Source of the DNA: JAAFHI01 sp039793685 | GTDB lineage: Bacteria; Acidobacteriota; Blastocatellia; Chloracidobacteriales; Chloracidobacteriaceae | Assembly (NCBI GenBank): GCA_039793685.1 | Contig: JBDRAL010000049.1 | Span: forward strand, 124,001-188,000 | DNA length: 64,000 nucleotides | Direction: 5' to 3' | Shown here: piece by piece, positions 58,464 through 64,000 of the stretch | Position numbering within the stretch: position 1 is the first letter of the stretch | Layout of the letters: each line of letters starts with the position of its first letter | Program-made: the position numbers and the translations under genes | The notes under the pieces: generated by a model | The model's input: only the letters and a program-made list of their open reading frames with translations | Told to the model about the DNA's origin: nothing | The model's database searches: none

Positions 58464-59609
58464 TTACCCGCGGAACACGACCGCCGGTTCAAGCACCAGC
58501 ACCTTGCGAATACTCAGCAGGCTCGCGAGAAAAACGATGAAGAAGACGACCACGCCGGTCCCGGCCCCGATCTGCCAGAGCATGATGAAGCCGCGCAGTT
58601 GAATCGCCGCGTCGCGCGTGAGGTCGAAAAACGCCGCGCACATCGCCATTCCGAGCGCGTAGCCCACGACGCCGACGACGAGCGCCTGAAGCAGAATCAT
58701 TCCGACAATCCGCAGATTCGTGACGCCGATGGCCTTGAGCGCGCCGAACTGCTTCAGGTTTTCAATGGTGAAGATGTAGAAGGTCTGCCCCGCGACGACT
58801 GTCCCGACGACGAGCGCGATCATCACGGTGATGCCGAAATTGACCGGAATCCCCGTGTTGCGGATGTAGTAAAAAATCGTCGCCCACTCGAAATCGAGAC
58901 CCGACACTGCCTTCAAATCGTTGAATTCATTGTTGATACGGGTACAGAGTTCCGGCACGGCGACGCCGGTTTTGGCCTTGACCAGCACGAACGACAACGT
59001 ATTCCGCTCGCGTCCGACAAAATTCACCGCCTGGCTGTAGCGCGTGAACATCACCGGAAAGGTCCCGAACGGCGCGCTCGCCTCGCAGATGCCGACGATC
59101 CGGACGCGCCGGTCGTTCATTTCCATCGTCTTCCCGACCGCGAGCGGCTCTTTCGGGAAGAAAAAGTAGAACCCCGCCCGGTCGATGACGATGGAATCCG
59201 GCTGGCGCAAATCCTCGATGCTGCCCATGAGCATTTTTCGCGGCGCGCCCACGAGCGAGGCGTCGTCGAGTCCCATGAGAATGACCGTCCGGAATTTGCC
59301 GTCCGCCGCCCGGACGCGGGGATTGCCCTTGAACAGCCGCACCGCCCACTCGACGCCCTCGACGCCGCGTACCCGGTAGAGGTCGTTGTCGGTCAGCGCC
59401 GCGACTTCGTCGATGTACTGCGTTTCCTTGTCCATCACCCAGATGTCGGCGTCGGGGATGTCCTTGATCTGGCTGGTCGTCCGCCGCATCAGGCCGCAGA
59501 AAATCGAACTCTGGTGCGCCATCAGGAACGACGAGAAGGCGATGGCGAAAATCAGGCCGAGAAACTTGGCCCGGTCGCCGGTCAGCATCTTCAACGCGAC
59601 GAAATTCAC
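58464..59609 (-). CDS. FtsX-like ABC permease (DevC type)
   Basis: 381 residues: membrane helix 1 (about 13-33), a large periplasmic domain (about 40-255), and three C-terminal helices (about 258-280, 305-330, 347-370), the MacB/DevC topology. Typical segments are FLMAHQSSIFCGLMRRTTSQ near the first helix and FGALKAIGVTNLRIVGMILL at the coupling region. First gene of the export operon: permease, SDR, DUF4188, ATPase, adaptor, TolC. A TGAAC-N3-GTTCA palindrome lies 31 bp upstream of the ATG. Confidence 0.92.
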   Translation of the reverse strand: MNFVALKMLTGDRAKFLGLIFAIAFSSFLMAHQSSIFCGLMRRTTSQIKDIPDADIWVMDKETQYIDEVAALTDNDLYRVRGVEGVEWAVRLFKGNPRVRAADGKFRTVILMGLDDASLVGAPRKMLMGSIEDLRQPDSIVIDRAGFYFFFPKEPLAVGKTMEMNDRRVRIVGICEASAPFGTFPVMFTRYSQAVNFVGRERNTLSFVLVKAKTGVAVPELCTRINNEFNDLKAVSGLDFEWATIFYYIRNTGIPVNFGITVMIALVVGTVVAGQTFYIFTIENLKQFGALKAIGVTNLRIVGMILLQALVVGVVGYALGMAMCAAFFDLTRDAAIQLRGFIMLWQIGAGTGVVVFFIVFLASLLSIRKVLVLEPAVVFRG

Positions 59610-59640
59610 GACGTTTTCCCTCTACACAAAGAAAATTTTC

Positions 59641-59653
59641 TGAACACCGTTCA
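59641..59653. promoter_or_regulatory. TetR operator candidate upstream of the export operon
   Basis: TGAACACCGTTCA, a 5-bp-arm palindrome in the context CTGAACACCGTTCAATT. The same CTGAAC-NN-CGTTCAATT pattern precedes the TetR gene at 60928-60940. Confidence 0.7.
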
Positions 59654-59676
59654 ATTCAAGGCAAAAAAAGAGAGGG

Positions 59677-60126
59677 TTACCCTCTCGGGCTGAACGCGGG
59701 CAGTTCGGTGCGGATATAGTTGGCCGTCCCGCGCGCGAGCAGCTTCCCTTCCGGATCGGTCAGGTCGCACTCGATGTTGATGACGGTTTTTCCCCGCCGT
59801 ACAACCCGCGACGTGGCGAGTACGCGGTCGCCCTCGCGTGACTTGCCGAGATGATCGACCGCGAGATTGAGCGAGACGAAGGTGGTTTCCGCGCCGAGCG
59901 CGGCCACGGTCATCCCCATCACATCGTCGATCATCGCGTTCTGGACCCCGCCGTGGAGCAGGCCCGCCGGGTTGAGCATTTCGTGACGGACGACAAATTC
60001 CATCGTCATCGAACCTTCCTCGACCTTGCGGAACGTCCCGCGCAGCCATTGGGTGAACGGCGGCGCGGCGGCGGTCACTTCCCGTCCGATCTGCGATTTA
60101 AAAAATTCGAAAACGGGGTTCGGCAT
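59677..60126 (-). CDS. PaaI-type hotdog thioesterase
   Basis: 149 residues. Single hotdog domain: MTMEFVVRHEMLNPAGLLHG (about 39-58), GGVQNAMIDDVMGMTVAALG (about 59-78, the H-G-G helix with catalytic Asp), FVSLNLAVDHLGKSREGDRV (about 82-101), and VINIECDLTDPEGKLLARGT. Hydrolyses acyl-CoA thioesters; substrate unknown. Divided from the export operon by the TetR operator, so it is probably a separate unit between the TetR gene and the operon. Confidence 0.88.
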   Translation of the reverse strand: MPNPVFEFFKSQIGREVTAAAPPFTQWLRGTFRKVEEGSMTMEFVVRHEMLNPAGLLHGGVQNAMIDDVMGMTVAALGAETTFVSLNLAVDHLGKSREGDRVLATSRVVRRGKTVINIECDLTDPEGKLLARGTANYIRTELPAFSPRG

Positions 60127-60143
60127 TTCTATCTCCTTATTTT

Positions 60144-60168
60144 CCTATGGCTTGCGCCATAGGCTAAC
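60144..60168. repeat. Small palindromic repeat, copy 2
   Basis: CCTATGGCTTGCGCCATAGG followed by CTAACG; inverse-oriented near-identical copy of 44499-44524. Confidence 0.8.
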
Positions 60169-60212
60169 GATTTGCCGTCGCCTCCGGCGACTGAATCCAG
60201 GGAAAACAAACA

Positions 60213-60291
60213 ACAATTTCCGACGCCTTACGACTAACTATTTGCGACTAACCACCAACGACTAACTGCTAACTACTAACCACTAACTGCT
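60213..60291. repeat. Heptamers of GACTAAC/AACTGCT type
   Basis: About ten units (CGACTAACTA, TAACTGCTAACTACTAACCA) run into the TetR stop codon. Confidence 0.85.
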
Positions 60292-60903
60292 GCCCCGCCG
60301 CCGCGCGCCGTCGAGCAGAATGTCGAGCAGCCGGTCGATGAGGGCTTCCTGTTGAACGAACGGAAAGCCCGGCTGCGAAATGAGCAGCGAGGTCATGCCG
60401 TGCATCGCGGCCCAGAGCGCCTGACTGGTGGTTTCAAGGTCGACTTCGACAAGGTGACCGTCGGCCATCGCGCGGGCGACGGCGCGGCGCAGGTTGTCGA
60501 AACACTGAAAACCGTACTTGCCCTTGAACTGCTGGCGTTCGGAGTCGAAGGAATTTTCATCCAGCACGAACACCAGCAGGTAGTGATTCGGATTGCTCAA
60601 CCCGAATTCAATGTAGGTCCGCAAACCGCGCCGGAGGGCGACGAGGCTGTCCGGCTCGGCTTCGGGAATCGCGCGCAGTTCCGTGTCGAGTCCCGTAAAG
60701 GTTTCTTCCAGAAGGGCATCCAGCAATTCCGACTTGTCGCTGAAATAGGAATAGATGGTCCCCGGCGAATACTCGATTTTCTCCGCGATCTTGCGGATGG
60801 AGGCATTTTTGTAGCCTTCGTTCACGAAAAGGTCGCGTGCCGCGTCGAGAATCATCTGCCGGAGACTTTCCTTGTGCCTGAGTTTGCGTGCTTCAATGCC
60901 CAT
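60283..60903 (-). CDS. TetR/AcrR-family transcriptional regulator
   Basis: 206 residues from the ATG at 60903, with GAGGAAG about 5 nt upstream. The N-terminal HTH is clear: ILDAARDLFVNEGYKNASI (about 18-36) then RKIAEKIEYSPGTIYSYFSD (37-56). The C-terminal ligand/dimer domain is helical (RRGLRTYIEFGLSNPNHYLL, TTSQALWAAMHGMTSLLISQ). It probably represses itself and the export operon through the shared TGAAC-N3-GTTCA site, with the exported compound as inducer (inference). Confidence 0.92.
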   Translation of the reverse strand: MGIEARKLRHKESLRQMILDAARDLFVNEGYKNASIRKIAEKIEYSPGTIYSYFSDKSELLDALLEETFTGLDTELRAIPEAEPDSLVALRRGLRTYIEFGLSNPNHYLLVFVLDENSFDSERQQFKGKYGFQCFDNLRRAVARAMADGHLVEVDLETTSQALWAAMHGMTSLLISQPGFPFVQQEALIDRLLDILLDGARRRGSS

Positions 60904-60927
60904 TGCTTCCTCACAACGAAAAATTAC

Positions 60928-60940
60928 TGAACGGCGTTCA
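60928..60940. promoter_or_regulatory. TetR operator candidate upstream of its own gene
   Basis: TGAACGGCGTTCA, 24 bp upstream of the TetR ATG. The extended match to 59641-59653 is CTGAAC-NN-CGTTCAATT. Confidence 0.7.
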
Positions 60941-61030
60941 ATTTTCCAACCACGTTTCCCACATTTTTTCCGGAAACTGGTTCGCAAAACTGAAATTTCA
61001 CGATAACCCCAAATCTGTCAATATTTTAAA

Positions 61031-61062
61031 AATTCTCAATTCTGAATTCTCAATTGTCAATT
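61031..61062. repeat. Heptamer ATTCTCA type
   Basis: AATTCTCAATTCTGAATTCTC and related units lie upstream of the oligopeptide ABC ATPase gene. Confidence 0.8.
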
Positions 61063-61090
61063 CCTCTCGTCTTGGGTATCGTGCCGAGCC

Positions 61091-62056
<966 letters not shown>

Positions 62057-62061
62057 GAAGC

Positions 62062-62403
62062 TCAGTCTTCATCTTCGAATTTATCCGCCGCCCACTGAAA
62101 CTCGGACCGGTATCGTTCAAGCGTTTCCACATAGAGCGATTTCAGCCTGCGGTGACGATTGAGAACGCCTTCGTACTCCTTCCAGAACCACACTTCATCA
62201 AATCCCACGAAGTCACGCGCCGAGTAGTACGCCAGATTGTGAAGCCAGTCGGCGATGATTCCGGCCATCCGTCCTGCCTCATACCCCCGTTTCCATTCCA
62301 GCGGATTGAGACTCACCGGCTTTCTCGGCTGATTGAGTTGACGAATATCGAGCATCGCCCAATAGAGCAGATGGCGATAGGCTCCCTTCAGGTTTTTCTT
62401 CAT
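62062..62403 (-). CDS. Hypothetical protein
   Basis: 113 residues, convergent with the OppD-like gene with a 5-bp gap. Basic N-terminus (MKKNLKGAYRHLLYW), aromatic-rich and helical (RMAGIIADWLHNLAYYSARD, FDEVWFWKEYEGVLNRHRRL), acidic C-terminus ending KFEDED. It looks like a small all-helical soluble protein. No family recognised. No clear Shine-Dalgarno before the ATG at 62403. Neighbours give no hint. Confidence 0.55.
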   Translation of the reverse strand: MKKNLKGAYRHLLYWAMLDIRQLNQPRKPVSLNPLEWKRGYEAGRMAGIIADWLHNLAYYSARDFVGFDEVWFWKEYEGVLNRHRRLKSLYVETLERYRSEFQWAADKFEDED

Positions 62404-62454
62404 TATAAAGTGAAATAATCCTTTTTACTCTGAATCATAAGAAAGTCAATTTAT

Positions 62455-62928
62455 TCAGGCTTTTTCAAAAAGATCCCCTCGATTGTTTACCTGAAAAAGT
62501 TTCCAGACTTTTTTATCTTTGTCCCAAATTTCCCAATTGAAATCAAAATGTAGAAATTTAGTCTGGAAAAAATATTCCAATATTTTAAATACTTCTGTTT
62601 TCAATAAAATTTCTTCCGGATATATCTCTTGCTCCATCCCCTCCAAAGCAAAAACTCTAAAGTCTGCACAAAGAATCTGGTTTGGCAGGGCGATTCCCTG
62701 CCTGCTTAATGTTGAGTCATTCCAGTGAACATAACCAAACTCATTATCTAGCCCAAATTCCATTCCCCCGCCCAACGAATTCTCCAAAGAAAAAACCATT
62801 CCCCCATCACCCGTAATTGGCTGTCCAATCTCATTCCAAAGATCATCCAGACATTTGATTTCAATGAAAGGAGTTTCATTCAGCTCCATGACCTCAAAGC
62901 TCAAAAAAAATAATTTCCATGAAAGCAT
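62455..62928 (-). CDS. Hypothetical protein in AT-rich DNA
   Basis: 157 residues from the ATG at 62928; an ATG at 62889 (MELNETPF) would drop 13 hydrophobic residues. Features: FIEIKCLDDLWNEIGQPITG, the glycine-rich GGMVFSLENSLGGGMEFGLD, aromatic pairs (YFFQTKFLHFDFNWEIWDKD) and an acidic net charge. No family recognised; such small acidic proteins are often immunity proteins, but there is no toxin gene beside it. The DNA is strikingly AT-rich against its surroundings, suggesting acquisition. Confidence 0.55.
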   Translation of the reverse strand: MLSWKLFFLSFEVMELNETPFIEIKCLDDLWNEIGQPITGDGGMVFSLENSLGGGMEFGLDNEFGYVHWNDSTLSRQGIALPNQILCADFRVFALEGMEQEIYPEEILLKTEVFKILEYFFQTKFLHFDFNWEIWDKDKKVWKLFQVNNRGDLFEKA

Positions 62929-63017
62929 TCTTCAAACCAATGCCCCTTCAGACATGAATAGCAAGCTCTGAATTAGTGATTTCAAAAAATGAAGGAACGG
63001 TTAAATCAGACGTTTCT

Positions 63018-63044
63018 TCGCGCTGGAAGCGCGCGCTCCAACGC
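63018..63044. repeat. GCGC-rich palindromic repeat
   Basis: CGCGCTGGAAGCGCGCGCTCC. Related copies at 63476-63502 and 63529-63552 flank the VOC gene on the other side. Confidence 0.75.
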
Positions 63045-63045
63045 T

Positions 63046-63462
63046 TCAATGGGCTTCCGAAACGGTCAGGGCGACTTCCTGGCCGAAGGAAAGTTCCAGC
63101 GTATGCCCGTCCGGGTCGCGCAGGAACGCCCAGTAGCCCACCGGCGGCGGCGACTGCGTCGGGCCGTCGAGCAGGACGCCTTCCTCGCGCGCCAGATCGC
63201 ACAGCTGGTCAACTTCCTCGCGCGACGCGCAGGCGACGCCCATGTGCGCCCACGGGTGGAGCGGGGCGTTCACCGTCTCCAACTTGATGAAAACAATGAC
63301 GAAGGGCCGCGTCAGGTCGCTCATCCAGAGCGCCTCGCCGTCCGATCCCTCAACCCGCCGTCGGTGAACGACCTTCATCCCGGCGTACTTTTCATAAAAC
63401 GCGATGGTGCGCTCGGGATCGGTGATTTCGAGCGCGATGTGCGTAAATCCCAGATCGGACAT
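63046..63462 (-). CDS. VOC-family (glyoxalase/bleomycin-resistance fold) protein
   Basis: 138 residues with two beta-alpha-beta-beta-beta modules. The first has FTHIALEITDPERTIAFYEK (about 6-25, metal His8) and MKVVHRRRVEGSDGEALWMS; the second has HPWAHMGVACASREEVDQLC (about 69-88) and the closing GYWAFLRDPDGHTLELSFGQ (about 108-127, metal Glu). Metal ligands consistent with glyoxalase I-like or extradiol-type enzymes are retained. Substrate unknown. Flanked by GCGC-rich repeats. Confidence 0.85.
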   Translation of the reverse strand: MSDLGFTHIALEITDPERTIAFYEKYAGMKVVHRRRVEGSDGEALWMSDLTRPFVIVFIKLETVNAPLHPWAHMGVACASREEVDQLCDLAREEGVLLDGPTQSPPPVGYWAFLRDPDGHTLELSFGQEVALTVSEAH

Positions 63463-63475
63463 TTTTTACCTCGCC

Positions 63476-63552
63476 AGGGAGCGCGCGCTTCCAGCGCGCA
63501 AGTATTAAGAATTGAAGAAAAAGACATGCGCGCAAGATGCGCGCGCTCCAAG
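63476..63552. repeat. Pair of GCGC-rich palindromic repeats
   Basis: GGAGCGCGCGCTTCCAGCGC and GCGCGCAAGATGCGCGCGCTCC surround a short AT spacer between the VOC and LytTR genes; likely a hairpin. Confidence 0.75.
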
Positions 63553-64000
63553 CTAAAACTCGCCGATGTTCCGGCGATAGCTTCGACTGAGCGTCAGTTG
63601 CGTACCGTCGGCCAGCACCACGATGCAGTCGCCGTGAAAGCGCGGCTCGATCCGGGAAATCCGGTCGGTCTGGACGATGGTCGTCCGGTGAATGCGGGTG
63701 AATTTCTCCGGATTGAGCTGCGACTCGATGCGCGAAAGCGTTTCGCGGATGATGTGCGACTGCTTCCCGACGTGCAACCGGACGTAGTTCCCTTCCGACT
63801 CGATCCAGTCGATTTCTTCTACCTTCACGAAAAAAACCGAATCGCCCGACCGGACGATAATCCGGTCGAGAAACTTGGGCGGCGTTTGAAGTTCCTGAAG
63901 GCAGGCGAGGATGCGGCGATTGACCGTACTCTCCCGCTGGAGCGCCACCTGCCGCTTGACCCGCTGCACCGCCTGCCGGAGTCGCTCGCGGTCGAGCGGT
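63553..64000 (-). CDS. LytTR-family response regulator (5' partial)
   Basis: Runs off the right edge: the frame is open through 64000, so the receiver domain is missing. The visible part begins in the linker (PLDRERLRQAVQRVKRQ) and carries a LytTR DNA-binding domain of about 100 residues: KFLDRIIVRSGDSVFFVKVE, IDWIESEGNYVRLHVG, LNPEKFTRIHRTTIVQTDRI, and VVLADGTQLTLSRSYRRNI. Such regulators bind direct repeats upstream of target genes. A partner histidine kinase would be expected outside the window. Confidence 0.9.
   Translation of the reverse strand, partial: PLDRERLRQAVQRVKRQVALQRESTVNRRILACLQELQTPPKFLDRIIVRSGDSVFFVKVEEIDWIESEGNYVRLHVGKQSHIIRETLSRIESQLNPEKFTRIHRTTIVQTDRISRIEPRFHGDCIVVLADGTQLTLSRSYRRNIGEF

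Overview
The window is GC-rich, gene-dense bacterial chromosome with about 60 protein genes, no rRNA or tRNA gene that I could find, and one insertion sequence. The lineage cannot be fixed from the sequence alone. A secreted VWA protein of the type common in Acidobacteriota, a fused LptF-LptG permease, a secreted NHL-repeat protein and GCGCGC-rich intergenic hairpins lean towards Acidobacteriota or a neighbouring Gram-negative phylum (inference). LPS-export, TolC and periplasmic-adaptor genes indicate two membranes. Intergenic spaces are unusually full of tandem 7-bp repeats of several sequence types (GGGATCA, GGGTTTT, GGGAGTC, CAATCTT, GGATGAA and others). They often occur as inverted pairs, and in several places they run into the ends of genes.

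Layout. 1-7450: NHL protein (cut by the left edge), PDZ/GAF/SpoIIE-type phosphatase, VWA protein, a degenerate S41 peptidase and an AP2-like protein. 7660-19420: RsmE, an overlapping HDAC-YkgJ-KptA operon, a GNAT acetyltransferase, a nitroreductase, a class C serine hydrolase, three tandem DUF3298-like secreted paralogues, leucyl aminopeptidase with an MmcQ-like protein, and a small membrane protein. 19585-20035: a perfect palindrome and a 21-bp minisatellite. 20035-25480: hypothetical proteins, a cAMP-phosphodiesterase-like enzyme, YbeY and a CBS-domain membrane protein. 25837-31474: an amidoligase cluster (RimK-like ATP-grasp, circularly permuted ATP-grasp, YbdK/GCS2 ligase) with a Uma2 nuclease and small membrane proteins. 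31561-32016: SmpB.

32120-38372 is the most interesting region. A ferredoxin-dependent bilin reductase-like gene lies upstream of a same-strand gene train: two V4R-domain proteins, a proline-rich protein, a ParA ATPase and a phycobiliprotein-family globin that keeps the C-x-R-D bilin-attachment motif. This matches the pre-PcyA/BBAG (bilin biosynthesis-associated globin) clusters reported from non-photosynthetic bacteria, with additions (ParA, a proline-rich protein and possibly CofH). Downstream, an AT-rich TIR-domain defence-effector gene sits between the globin and a CofH-like radical SAM gene and is flanked by two diverged copies of the start of cofH.

38599-51165: the LptF-LptG fusion, a YyaL-type thioredoxin-domain protein, a deoxyhypusine-synthase-like protein, a PP2C phosphatase, BioA, and an ABC ATPase with its membrane partner. 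51186-52716: an IS701/IS4-type element with 17-bp inverted repeats and a 7-bp target duplication that cut a small gene after codon 4. 53930-60903: a DevBCA/TolC-type export operon, plus an SDR and a DUF4188 protein, with a TetR regulator. The same palindrome lies upstream of both the permease and the regulator. 61091-64000: an oligopeptide ABC ATPase, two hypothetical proteins, a VOC protein and a LytTR response regulator cut by the right edge.
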